A DNA stretch of 64,000 nucleotides from Spirosoma arboris (GCF_009754945.1 NZ_WPIN01000021.1:91432-155431); one strand, 5' to 3'. Shown: positions 27,625 through 36,049, numbered from the stretch's first letter. The notes: generated from the letters alone by a model not told the origin. Made by a program: numbers and translations.

Positions 27625-29016
27625 TTAGTCTACATATTGCCATTTGAAACCGCCGTGAGAGGTTTTGGGGCGGTAAGCACTAATGGCTGAATCATAAACC
27701 TTGCCTCTGCATGCGCACTGTATACCGCTAATACTATGCCCTAACTCTTCTTTAATATCTCCCACATGTTCCCATGTTCGCAAAGTTTGACCGCTTTCTA
27801 AATCAATCTGAGCAATCTTTTTGCGGCACTTCTCAATAGCTCCCCTTTTTAATAAAGCTTGCCTTTCGGGGGTCATTGGCCTGCCAACCTTAGCGCGATG
27901 CTCAGGGGAGAGTGATTTACCTTTGTGCTTTTCACTTATAAGTTTTTTAGTATACTCTGAAAGTTTTCGACCGTAACAGGGGTTATCCTTGCCATATTTC
28001 CTTGGTCGCCTTTTCATAATCTCTGCAACATCCGGCCTTTTTATACCCCTGACAGTTCCGGCAACCTTTGCAATGTTATAGCCAATGCCAGGTTCATAGC
28101 ATTGATATAAATCCATCCAATACTGCTCTCTTTGGTCAATTGCCGAAAGATCGTCAACTCTTTCTAAAACCTCAAAGGCGAAGTTTCCGATGCCGTATTT
28201 TTTGAGAGCCTTAGTGAATAATCCAGTTGCAATCATCTCCCTGTGACTGTAATATCGCTTGTAAATATCCTGGGATTGACCAACATATATTTTGCCATTG
28301 ATCTTGTTGGTGAACTTATAAATGCCCGAAAATTTGCATTCGGGTAACTCTTGAGGGTCGTAGTTGGGATTGAACAATTGACCTTCGGGTACTTCCTTTT
28401 TCGGCCAGAGCTGCCGAATCTGAACACCATTCTTTTTGATTGCATTTCGAACAGTATTGGCTGAAATACCCAATCGTTTGGCAATTTGCTCTGAGGATTC
28501 CCCGTTTTCATAGTCAATGGCAACTTGTAATTGCTGGTCATCTTTCAGCCTATAAACACTGCGCCTTTCAATGCCCGACTCTCGGATAATTTTAGAAATA
28601 ATTACATTACTGAACCCAATCTCTCTGCCAATCTCATAGCTGTTTTTGCCTGCCTTATAAGCTTCCAGTATGTAGTTCTTTTGCTCGCTTGTAAGGTGTT
28701 TCCGTTTAATGTTATAACCTGCTTGATTCATAACATTTGCGACAGTTTCTTGAGCCACATCAAATTCCTTACTAATCTCAAGGCTAGATTTTCCACTTAA
28801 ATAGGTGGCGACTATCTGTTGCTTGACTTCTGAGGTAAGGATAGCCTTTTTCTTGCCATACCTTTTCCTAGTAACGCCTGCTTCATTAGTAATCCTATTA
28901 ACAGTGTTGCTATCTATTTTAAATAAAGCGGCAACTGATTTAATTGTCCCTCCACTTAGGTAAGCCTGAATAATCGACTCGCTCGATACGTTGGCTTTAG
29001 TGTATTGATTTGCCAT
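27625..29016 (-). CDS. GIY-YIG homing endonuclease with four N-terminal HTH units
   Basis: 463 residues. Seen: four consecutive HTH units of about 45 residues (about 1-205), each ending in a turn like TIKSVAALFKIDSNTV or SSEQIAKRLGISANTV. Then a GIY-YIG nuclease domain (about 230-320: SGIYKFTNKINGKIYVGQS, catalytic-type R in DIYKRYYSH, E in DQREQYWMDL), NUMOD3-type repeats (SEKHKGKSLSPEHRAKVGRPMT) and a C-terminal NUMOD1-like HTH region. Known: such enzymes cut DNA to spread their own gene. The multiplied HTH block at the front is unusual. Overlaps the HNH gene by 20 bp. Confidence 0.85.
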   Translation of the reverse strand: MANQYTKANVSSESIIQAYLSGGTIKSVAALFKIDSNTVNRITNEAGVTRKRYGKKKAILTSEVKQQIVATYLSGKSSLEISKEFDVAQETVANVMNQAGYNIKRKHLTSEQKNYILEAYKAGKNSYEIGREIGFSNVIISKIIRESGIERRSVYRLKDDQQLQVAIDYENGESSEQIAKRLGISANTVRNAIKKNGVQIRQLWPKKEVPEGQLFNPNYDPQELPECKFSGIYKFTNKINGKIYVGQSQDIYKRYYSHREMIATGLFTKALKKYGIGNFAFEVLERVDDLSAIDQREQYWMDLYQCYEPGIGYNIAKVAGTVRGIKRPDVAEIMKRRPRKYGKDNPCYGRKLSEYTKKLISEKHKGKSLSPEHRAKVGRPMTPERQALLKRGAIEKCRKKIAQIDLESGQTLRTWEHVGDIKEELGHSISGIQCACRGKVYDSAISAYRPKTSHGGFKWQYVD

Positions 29017-29359
29017 TTCTTTTCTTCTTTACTAGTTTACAAAAATTCTTTGGGTAACTCTCCGTCTGCTCATGGCAGGAATGGCATAGGGTTTGGCCGT
29101 TCAATAGATCCCACAACTCAGGACAGTCCATAGCTTCTTCAATTGACCGCACACCTGATTCCTTTACAAGGGTTGATAGCTCCCGTTTGTGATGTGCCTC
29201 AATGATCCTTTTGCGTCCATTCCGTTTCCCACACTGTTGGCACTGGAAGCGGTCACGGATAAACACAGCCCGCTTCCACTGCTCGTACTGAGGGAGCTTG
29301 CGAATAGATTGGATAAGGGCAGTCTTACCACCCTTATCCTTTCGTTCTGAAACTAACAT
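28997..29359 (-). CDS. HNH endonuclease
   Basis: 120 residues. Seen: FQCQQCGKR (first zinc CxxC), EAHHKRELSTL (catalytic histidine pair), LWDLLNGQTLCHSCHEQTE (second CxxC with the family's N and H). This is a compact HNH nuclease as often found in prophages near packaging or regulatory genes. It lies 5 bp from the antirepressor gene and overlaps the GIY-YIG gene; the two nucleases form a pair inside the immunity module. Confidence 0.88.
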   Translation of the reverse strand: MLVSERKDKGGKTALIQSIRKLPQYEQWKRAVFIRDRFQCQQCGKRNGRKRIIEAHHKRELSTLVKESGVRSIEEAMDCPELWDLLNGQTLCHSCHEQTESYPKNFCKLVKKKRNGKSIH

Positions 29360-29364
29360 TTTGC

Positions 29365-30114
29365 TTACTCCTCGACGTACTTCAGTTCCGCCATGATTAA
29401 GCCGTACATTTTATCGAGGTAGCCGTACCGCTCAATGGCATCCAACAAGGACTCCCCGTTTAGGCGAATCAATCGGTAGACGTTCACACTCCACACCTCG
29501 TTAAGCCTTTTGTACAGGTAGTTATACGTTTCCCCCTGTTCGGCTCCGTGATACCCGCAGTACTCATTAACCCGATGCTTCACCGCCTGCCGCAAATCCG
29601 AAGCGGGGCGCTTTGGCGAAGGACTGGTAAGTAAAGGGGTTCTTTTAAGGTGTGGAGGGGCCGAGGGTCTGGGTAAACGAACGGTACCCCGTATACTTTC
29701 CACGTCGGCGCGTAGGGAAGCCAGTTGTTGCTGATAGTCGGCCATGAGCTGAGTTTGTTGACTCACTAGCTGGATTAGGAGTTGCTCATTGGTGGGAGCG
29801 CTGACAAGCTGGCGCAACTGCTTTTCTTTTTCAATGAAGTATAGCCGTGCTTCTTTACCCTTCTCCGTTCGCTCCACCATAGCCAGTTCCTTGGCCATAT
29901 CCAGTGTGAGCGCGTAGTCCAACTCACGACCACCGTTTTCTAAATTTTTAGAAAGCGTAACAAAGTCTTGCCCCTCCACAAATCCGTACTTATGCACCCG
30001 ATTTTTAAACCAGTCAGCAAACTTGGACTTGACCTCCAAAAAGCCGTACAACTCACGAGCCGACTTCACCTTTGGGCCTTGCTCATCGGTGGTAATTTGA
30101 ATTAGCTCGTTCAT
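29365..30114 (-). CDS. AntA/AntB-type antirepressor, copy 1
   Basis: 249 residues. Seen: an AntA/AntB domain (about 1-105; SARELYGFLEVKSKFADWFKNRV, ending KGKEARLYFIEKEKQL), a short coiled linker, and a C-terminal 95-residue DNA-binding-type region (ASDLRQAVKHRVNEYCGYHG...). Known: antirepressors inactivate phage repressors. The C-terminal region is almost identical to the one in the gene at 56341 while the N-terminal domain is clearly different. Its start overlaps the upstream stop by one base. Confidence 0.85.
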   Translation of the reverse strand: MNELIQITTDEQGPKVKSARELYGFLEVKSKFADWFKNRVHKYGFVEGQDFVTLSKNLENGGRELDYALTLDMAKELAMVERTEKGKEARLYFIEKEKQLRQLVSAPTNEQLLIQLVSQQTQLMADYQQQLASLRADVESIRGTVRLPRPSAPPHLKRTPLLTSPSPKRPASDLRQAVKHRVNEYCGYHGAEQGETYNYLYKRLNEVWSVNVYRLIRLNGESLLDAIERYGYLDKMYGLIMAELKYVEE

Positions 30115-30494
30115 TAGGGCTTTTCGGGTAAGGTGAGGATATTAGTTTCTTCAGGCCGAATCTCCTCCTTTTTGATGCAGTCATAAGGAAACCATGACCA
30201 GGAGTTGTGCATGGAGCCGTCAGGCCGGGAGTAATAGGCGTGGAAGTGATGCCAAACGATACCGAGTCGTTCCGCGTTCTTATTGAGATAAGCGCGAATA
30301 CCGCCCGCTTGTTGTTCAATATCATCCCCCCATACAACATGCGGGGCCGTGATATTAATCTCCCCTTTGGAGCCATCGGCATATAACAGGTCAACATGTA
30401 CGATTTGACTGCCTTCCATCCTCCCAAACGGGTCACTAGTGTACTTTGGAGTTTTGAGGGGAGTAGGTGGTGGGATTAGGGCGTTACTGCGCAT
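30114..30494 (-). CDS. Phage immunity-module protein, unknown
   Basis: 126 residues: a proline-rich start (IPPPTPLKTPKYTSD), a beta domain with VHVDLLYADGSKGEINITAP, and SRPDGSMHNSWSWFPYDC. No recognised family. Overlaps the next gene upstream by 11 bp. The paralogous module at 56-58 kb has a different gene (S24-like) in this slot. Confidence 0.5.
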   Translation of the reverse strand: MRSNALIPPPTPLKTPKYTSDPFGRMEGSQIVHVDLLYADGSKGEINITAPHVVWGDDIEQQAGGIRAYLNKNAERLGIVWHHFHAYYSRPDGSMHNSWSWFPYDCIKKEEIRPEETNILTLPEKP

Positions 30495-30816
30495 GGCTCA
30501 CCTCCTTTTTGGACTCTTGTACGAATAGATCATGCGTACTTCTCAGTTCGGACAAAAAGCAAATGAGCCGCAACGTGCCGAATAGCTCACGGGGTTGATG
30601 CTCCTTCTCCAGACTATAGGGGTAGGTTTTGAGCCATAGCTCCAGCATGTCCGATAAAGCCGGAATGATCGATTCGTACTCAAAGTAGGAATCAACTAAA
30701 CCGACCAGTTCGGACTTGATTTCGAGAAGACTTCTCTCGCGCCGACTATCCAGCGAAGAAGGGGATTGGGCCGCATTTTGGGCCATTGGTGGAGGTGGGG
30801 TGAAGGGTTTATTCAT
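30484..30816 (-). CDS. Separated C-terminal part of a phage gene (homing-split)
   Basis: 110 residues starting MNKPFTPPPPMAQNAAQSPSS. The stretch TPPPPMAQNAAQ-PPSLD also occurs at residues 15-28 of the intact gene at 57766, where it follows MNTEQSYVGRGNYA. Here that N-terminal piece instead begins the homing endonuclease just upstream. The rest is helical with no recognised domain. Inferred: the downstream half of the split gene, using a new start within 8 bp overlap of the endonuclease stop. Confidence 0.65.
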   Translation of the reverse strand: MNKPFTPPPPMAQNAAQSPSSLDSRRERSLLEIKSELVGLVDSYFEYESIIPALSDMLELWLKTYPYSLEKEHQPRELFGTLRLICFLSELRSTHDLFVQESKKEVSHAQ

Positions 30817-31624
30817 GACTAGTGGAGGCTTGAGAAGTTAGAGGAGTGGCTTGGTGTACATTTCTGTTAGCTCTCGCTAAAATCTTTCTAATGGCGTTCT
30901 CGGAAAGGCCGTAACGCTGAGCGATCATAGCCGTAGTTAAACCTATGGCCTTACGCGTCCGATAGTCGGATATTATGCCTAAAAGTGTTTTCTGGCTATG
31001 CCGATTTGATTTACTGTGCTGGCGAAGGATTTTCTTTACCCCATCAATGGACAGCCTATAGGTAAGGCTTAACTGTTCAATGGTAAATTGTCGGGGCTGG
31101 GTATAGTAGTCGCTAATAATGCGGTTTACTATATGAGCAGGGGTAACTTTCGGCTTTCCTCCAAAGCCTGGGTTGTTTTTAACGGCGTGATCAATGTTTT
31201 CCTGGAGAGTGACCCATTCAAGGTTTGCCCACGTATTATTTCGACGGTTACTGTCTTTGTGGTTTACCTGTGGGAGCCCCAGCGGATTGGGGATAAAGGC
31301 CATCGCGACAAGACGGTGAACAAGTAGATGGCGCTGTGTCGCTCCGTCGTAAAGGACTGTTCTTTCGTAGCCAGTGTTGATAATTCGAGTTTTAAGGATT
31401 CTGCCTTTTACGAATTGCGGCAATGACCTAACTCTGCCCTTGCTCGAAACTTGGTATCGACCTTCAAATCCGACTACAGGCCGCCATATTTCGATGGCTA
31501 AATCAACGGGGATTGGAACTTGCCTTTTGTAAAGCTGTAGCGTAATTCGGGGCGTTTTTTTCGCCTTCTGTCGAATAAGGGGTATATAATTCCCCTTACC
31601 CGTGTACATTTGTACCGTGTTCAT
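30809..31624 (-). CDS. NUMOD4/HNH homing endonuclease fused to a phage N-terminus
   Basis: 271 residues. Seen: NUMOD4 (IEIWRPVVGFEGRYQVSSKGRVRSL, about 44-68), HNH_3-type core (LLVHRLVAMAFIPNPLGLPQVNHKD and RNNTWANLEWVT, about 97-145), and two C-terminal HTH-like units (about 165-260). Residues 1-13 (MNTVQMYTGKGNY) match the start of the phage protein at 58194 (MNTEQSYVGRGNY), and the nucleotide context around the start is also alike. So the endonuclease appears to use the host gene's own start. Confidence 0.85.
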   Translation of the reverse strand: MNTVQMYTGKGNYIPLIRQKAKKTPRITLQLYKRQVPIPVDLAIEIWRPVVGFEGRYQVSSKGRVRSLPQFVKGRILKTRIINTGYERTVLYDGATQRHLLVHRLVAMAFIPNPLGLPQVNHKDSNRRNNTWANLEWVTLQENIDHAVKNNPGFGGKPKVTPAHIVNRIISDYYTQPRQFTIEQLSLTYRLSIDGVKKILRQHSKSNRHSQKTLLGIISDYRTRKAIGLTTAMIAQRYGLSENAIRKILARANRNVHQATPLTSQASTSHE

Positions 31625-31779
31625 TTTAACCTAGCAGTTTAAATGCTCACAAGGCCCCGTATCTAAGTTTGGCGACAGAAGTACGGGGTTTCTTGTTGTT
31701 AATGGATACGCCCTTCGTACCTCATTGACAATTCAAATATACAAAAGTAAGATTATATTCTTACAAAAGAGGCAAAAAA

Positions 31780-31983
31780 TTATTCAAAAATAATTCTGAC
31801 TTTGACCTCAAGGCTTTCTGCTACCTTTTGTATGGTATCGAGTGATAAATTAGCAGTGCCATTTTCATACCGACCGAAAGACTGTTTAGTTATTCCCAGG
31901 GCCTGGCTTAAATCTCCCTGAGTCATCCCCTTTTTCTTTCTGATTTCCCGAATCAATTTACCAGTATCCCGCTTTAAATCCAC
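31780..31983 (-). CDS. XRE-family repressor, copy 1
   Basis: 67 residues: a single HTH_3 domain (LIREIRKKKGMTQGDLSQALGITKQSFGRYENGTANLS split over helices 1-4) plus a short beta end (LEVKVRIIFE). The C-terminal strand VRIIFE also ends the related repressor at 58375 (LKVSFE). Known: such single-domain proteins act as dimeric repressors or antitoxins. Inferred: the repressor of immunity module 1; an ATGTAGCTAC palindrome lies about 100 bp upstream. Confidence 0.82.
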   Translation of the reverse strand: MDLKRDTGKLIREIRKKKGMTQGDLSQALGITKQSFGRYENGTANLSLDTIQKVAESLEVKVRIIFE

Positions 31984-32063
31984 TTTTGTAGTTATTAAAC
32001 TCCTATCAAAGATACCTGAAAATAAGATTATATTCTACCTTTTGATTGAAACTATATCCTTAC

Positions 32064-32095
32064 TTTACCAAGCGGCAATATTTAATGTAGCTACT
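32064..32095. repeat. 32-bp inverted repeat, right copy
   Basis: Partner of 27551-27582 in opposite orientation (30 of 32 bases). Contains ATGTAGCTAC and ends within the repressor upstream region, so it may double as an operator. Confidence 0.75.
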
Positions 32096-32131
32096 AATGC
32101 ATTAATCTTTTCGCTTCTGTACTTTCTTAAA

Positions 32132-32168
32132 TACGGGAAATATCCCCAGTAAAAACGGGAATATCCCC
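32132..32168. promoter_or_regulatory. Two operator-like motifs ACGGGA(A)ATATCCCC
   Basis: TACGGGAAATATCCCC (32132-32147) and ACGGGAATATCCCC (32155-32168), each with GGGA/TCCC half-sites, in tandem. The same motif occurs upstream of the DyP gene (38023) and of the gene at 60533 (60417). Confidence 0.55.
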
Positions 32169-32207
32169 ATTGATCAAATCAGCAAACAGAGTAAGTAAGA
32201 TTTTTTA

Positions 32208-32248
32208 CTTTAATTCTTAGAAAAATTAAATTTTTCTAAGAATTAAAG
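32208..32248. repeat. 41-nt near-perfect palindrome
   Basis: Arms of 20 bases (CTTTAATTCTTAGAAAAATT and its complement) around a single central base. AT-rich. Lies between repressor and toxin gene. Could be a cruciform, terminator or operator. Confidence 0.65.
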
Positions 32249-32602
32249 AACTTCAGCATTATTTTCATCTTGTAAGATAATATTGAGTTATTGTATAAAT
32301 TTTAAGCACCTTTACTATTAAAAATAATTAATTAAAAATCTAACATATCTGTATAAAATGATCATTCCCACAAAAAATAATACTCATTTAATAATGTATA
32401 TAATTCCTCAAAATTTATAACCGTATCTCCTTTATAAGTTACCGAATCATAAATTTATAAACTTTTCAATATTGGAATTTTCGGAGTTGGACAGTCAAGA
32501 AAATAGCTGGATACTTGTCTCAAAAAAAGCCCCACTTCAGTTTGGAGACCGGACGTAGGGCTTTGACTCGTTCAATGTTTAACCATCAAACAACCAAATG
32601 TA
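32249..32602. other. AT-rich leader region of toxin gene
   Basis: No gene. AT-rich to about 32480, then a hairpin AAAGCCC / GGGCTTT (32523-32564) ahead of the GTG start at 32603. The hairpin could be a terminator or an attenuator for the toxin gene. Confidence 0.4.
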
Positions 32603-35080
32603 GTGAAAAAATTATACGAATCTACTCCTCATCAAAGGAGAGTTACTCTAACCATTGTGCTGATCTTCGTGGCGATCATCAGTACATGGGCACAATGCTC
32701 TGTTAGCAGCCCCAATGGCTCAATGGATTATGCCAACTGCGATGGAGTTGGAGGCTGGGCCTTCGATGGAGCAAACCTGAATCAACCCATCACCGTTGAT
32801 ATCTATGTGGATGGCACTAAGACCTATTCCGGTATTACTGCCAACGGAGATCGGCAGGATTTGGTAGGAGCATTCGGAAACGCAGCAGCTCGCTATCACG
32901 GATTTAATTACAGTTTCCCCGCCAATGCCTCCTGGAAAAATGGCCAACCTCACACCATCTCGGTACGGATCTGCGGTACATCGAATGACATTGGGGGTTC
33001 ACCCATGACGGTCAGTGGCTGTAGCGGTGGCAGCCAACCTACCAATCCACCAACCGGGACTTGTAATTACACAGAGGGTCAGTATTTATTCACTACCGCT
33101 TGGGGCGAGTCAGTTTATGCCCATTTCTACAACGGGAGTTTGTTTGCGGCTTATCAGGACGGGAGCAACTTCAAACCGCAGCACTGGTTGGCAGCCACGG
33201 GTCAGATGGACCAGAATACAGCCAATTGCTTTGTAGAAAATGATCCGCACAATGGCGGTTCAACCAACCCACCATCCAATCCAAATATAGTGCCCATACC
33301 ACCCGCTAGTGGTAACTTTGCAGGTAATTTTGACTATGCTGACTGTAGCGTTATCAGTGGCTGGGTAATGAATCTTAACAAGCCAAATCAATCCACAAGA
33401 GTTGACGTTTATGTCAACGGTTGGTTAGTGGCTACCAATGTGATGGCCGTTCAGGGACGCCAAGACGTGGCCAATGCGTATGGTATAGGCGGAAACAAAG
33501 CGTTTGGTTTTAATATACCGTTGCCTAAAGGCTACCACAAGGGGGTGGCACTGACCATAGCGGTTAAGTATGCGGGAACGAGTACCAACATACCTGGAAG
33601 TCCTAAAACAACAACCGTTTGTGAGCAGTACCAAACACAGGGTGACGCCAATCCAGATTGTAACACCGGTATAGCTCGAATACTTCCTGGAAGCGGAAAA
33701 ACCCTTTCAGCAACCCTTGCACGGACAGGAACCTATTCACTAAAACTGAATGCTAACAGCGCAGGTCGTCCGTCGGCGTTAACTAGTCAGCTCATTTCTG
33801 TTAAACAAGGCGATCTATTCACGCTTGATGCCTATGCATCCGTTCTAGCGCCCAGCGAGCGTAATCTAAAGCCTCAGCTCACTAAAGCTGTAATGGGAGG
33901 TGTATTGACCGGCTTAGTCCTTACCAAGAATCAGTCTAATCAGCCTGACCAACACCGGTTGGCTGAAGTACTACCCACCCTTGGCGTTAGTTCGGCTTTG
34001 ATGCTACCGCTCATTAAATCCTTACTGACCAGCCGTTGGCCGAATGCCACGCTTGAGTTAGCTTTTTACGATAAGCAAGGCCATTTTGAATCTCGGCAGC
34101 AAGTCGGGCTTCCCAAAACGGCCTATGGTGATTGGCAACTGCTTCACATTGAAGGACGGGCTACGCAGGATGGTTACGTTAAATTTCGTTTACAAAACCA
34201 TAACAAAATACCCGTTTACCTGGATGATATAACGTTTCAGGCTAAGACTGTTTCGCCAACCAATGAATTAATTGCGGAAGCGGTAGCCCGCAAATGGTCA
34301 TCAACAGGTGGGTTTCCAGCGTCAGTCTCCACGGCTCCTGAAGAGATTTACCGGACAGGAGATCCTTGTGAAACAGGGGGCGGGGGAGACTACGGAACAA
34401 TTGTTGATCAGTGGTATCGTGATCCTTTAAACGGGAATTTGCTTTTGGAGGTAGATGTTCGGGCCACTGCGCCTACCTATAGTCTTAGTCCGACCGGTGG
34501 CATTATCTATATAGACGCTCAAGGAAACGCCTTTCCTGCTACCGCAGGAGCGAATGGCAACCCTGGTGGAAATGATTTGGCAGATATGACCTTTTTGTTT
34601 AATCAGCAATTAGAGCAAACGAAAATCCACTTCTGTCAGCAGGCCGCAGCGATCCGAGCTGGTTATCCTACTCCACCCAACTGGGCTGCTCCAGGTGATC
34701 CTCAAAGCGGTGAAGTCGCAGCTCTCCTCCATGCATTTGTTAATGACGTTAGAAACAATGCACCCTATGATTTGAAAACGCATGGCTATGCCGCAAGCGA
34801 TATTGGTACCGTAAGTGCGTACAACGGATCGGTTTACCGATATGATGATTACGGTAATATCAATTTTGGGATTGCTGCAGCCGCTTCGGGCATTCCCTTA
34901 TCAGTTGCTGTGTGTGGGGCAGGTATCTATCAATTTGTGCCCGGTTCAGGCCCAGTGGATTTCGGTAATTTAGGCGGTTGTGGGGATGATAGGCAGGATT
35001 CAGCAATGATTCGCATGGGTTATCAAATGTTTATCGGGTGTGATAGTGCTGTACGCACCGATAATCGCGAGCAAAATTAG
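32603..35080 (+). CDS. Secreted protein with polymorphic toxin type 44 domain
   Basis: 825 residues from GTG. Seen: a signal peptide (about 1-31, ending TWAQ); two copies of a GGWAFD/SGWVMN...VDIYVDG/VDVYVNG...-GSPMTVSGC beta domain (about 40-135 and 235-345) common in Bacteroidetes secreted proteins; a carbohydrate-binding-like region (about 360-560); and a C-terminal domain (about 640-815) with PYDLKTHGY, YGNINFGIAAAASGIP, CGAGIYQ and GDDRQDSAMIRMGYQ. Known: these motifs follow the Ntox44 pattern (DYK, GNFNYGATG, GAG-AQ, GDDxxDQ), a predicted RNase effector of polymorphic toxins. Inferred: an exported toxin carried as prophage cargo. A repressor lies upstream, a small exported protein downstream. 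Confidence 0.75.
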   Translation: MKKLYESTPHQRRVTLTIVLIFVAIISTWAQCSVSSPNGSMDYANCDGVGGWAFDGANLNQPITVDIYVDGTKTYSGITANGDRQDLVGAFGNAAARYHGFNYSFPANASWKNGQPHTISVRICGTSNDIGGSPMTVSGCSGGSQPTNPPTGTCNYTEGQYLFTTAWGESVYAHFYNGSLFAAYQDGSNFKPQHWLAATGQMDQNTANCFVENDPHNGGSTNPPSNPNIVPIPPASGNFAGNFDYADCSVISGWVMNLNKPNQSTRVDVYVNGWLVATNVMAVQGRQDVANAYGIGGNKAFGFNIPLPKGYHKGVALTIAVKYAGTSTNIPGSPKTTTVCEQYQTQGDANPDCNTGIARILPGSGKTLSATLARTGTYSLKLNANSAGRPSALTSQLISVKQGDLFTLDAYASVLAPSERNLKPQLTKAVMGGVLTGLVLTKNQSNQPDQHRLAEVLPTLGVSSALMLPLIKSLLTSRWPNATLELAFYDKQGHFESRQQVGLPKTAYGDWQLLHIEGRATQDGYVKFRLQNHNKIPVYLDDITFQAKTVSPTNELIAEAVARKWSSTGGFPASVSTAPEEIYRTGDPCETGGGGDYGTIVDQWYRDPLNGNLLLEVDVRATAPTYSLSPTGGIIYIDAQGNAFPATAGANGNPGGNDLADMTFLFNQQLEQTKIHFCQQAAAIRAGYPTPPNWAAPGDPQSGEVAALLHAFVNDVRNNAPYDLKTHGYAASDIGTVSAYNGSVYRYDDYGNINFGIAAAASGIPLSVAVCGAGIYQFVPGSGPVDFGNLGGCGDDRQDSAMIRMGYQMFIGCDSAVRTDNREQN

Positions 35081-35179
35081 CCAGTAGATATGGCGTGTCA
35101 GTTAAGGATCTCATGAGTGTACTATCTTAATGGTTGATCCTTAACTGACACTTTATAAACGTTTAAATTATAGTTTTTC

Positions 35180-35743
35180 ATGCTGATCTATAAATGCGGG
35201 ATAGGACTATCATTTGTTTTATTGATGTCTTTTGCTAGCCGTTTTTCTCACCAAGTACCCAAAAACAGAGATAAGCTAGTCTTTACTAATTCGGCGGAGT
35301 CAGTGCAGGATTCTCTATTACTTTTACGGCGTATTTGTGAATCGATTGAGCCGATAAAATTTACCAACTGTATTATTCATGAATACGATGGTACATTAGT
35401 CTTAAATAGAAAGAATTTAGGCAAGCTCGATACCGTATCCATAGCCAATACCGGTTTTATAGGCTTGACTAAAGGGAATGCCCGTCATGTACTTTCGGTC
35501 ATGAAATTCTTACGACGGAACCGTATTTCAGGAGCCTATCATGATGTTGGTTTGGGTTTCTGGTTTTATAGTTATAACGATGATCCCAACTACGGACGTT
35601 ACACTCAAATTCGACCAATCTACATTTGGGATGTACCCGCCGATACCTTAAAGCCTGCTTTTCAATACTTTACCAAAATACTGGATCGGAAGAAGCGCAT
35701 GGTTCTTGTCGGTTTAAACGACGTCCCTTACCGTAAGTTTTAA
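35180..35743 (+). CDS. Small exported protein after toxin, possible partner
   Basis: 187 residues with an N-terminal hydrophobic segment (IGLSFVLLMSFASRFSHQ) and a globular domain (RRICESIEPIKFTN..., YHDVGLGFWFYSYNDDPNYG). No recognised family. It starts 100 bp after the toxin gene in the same direction, the position of an immunity gene. The signal peptide argues against cytosolic immunity to an RNase, so the pairing is only a suggestion. Confidence 0.5.
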   Translation: MLIYKCGIGLSFVLLMSFASRFSHQVPKNRDKLVFTNSAESVQDSLLLLRRICESIEPIKFTNCIIHEYDGTLVLNRKNLGKLDTVSIANTGFIGLTKGNARHVLSVMKFLRRNRISGAYHDVGLGFWFYSYNDDPNYGRYTQIRPIYIWDVPADTLKPAFQYFTKILDRKKRMVLVGLNDVPYRKF

Positions 35744-35959
35744 ACTGGTTATGCTTCCCAATGTTGATGGGTACCCGTCCGTAAACGGCTAGATAAATAC
35801 ACGATGTTGACGGTTGCAACTACCAAAGCGGGCCAGCTATCAAATAGCCTTTCCTGACCGGGTCCGTTGCAGGTTATTTTTCTTTAATCAGTTCACCAAA
35901 TTCTGCTTGGCGGTGCCGTAGCGTTTGGCAATGAGCTGTTGAGTGGAACATTTAAATGC

Positions 35960-36028
35960 TTACTCGATGGCATCTTCCCGAACAACTCGGAAGCCAAGCT
36001 TGGTGTAGACTGTTGAAGCCTTTATCAT
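35960..36028 (-). pseudogene. GNAT acetyltransferase C-terminal fragment
   Basis: Minus-strand codons read STVYTKLGFRVVREDAIE then TAA. YxKLGFRVVRED is the typical end of GNAT N-acetyltransferases (the final acetyl-CoA-binding strands). Nothing of the rest of the fold is found upstream. The 3' side (35880-35958) also has short coding-like peptides. Confidence 0.5.
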
Positions 36029-36049
36029 GAACAGCAAGTGGTCAATTAG

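Noticed and set aside
35880..35958. Frame reading STQQLIAKRYGTAKQNLVN
   Set aside because: Looks protein-like for about 20 codons, but no family and no start; kept only as debris next to the GNAT end.
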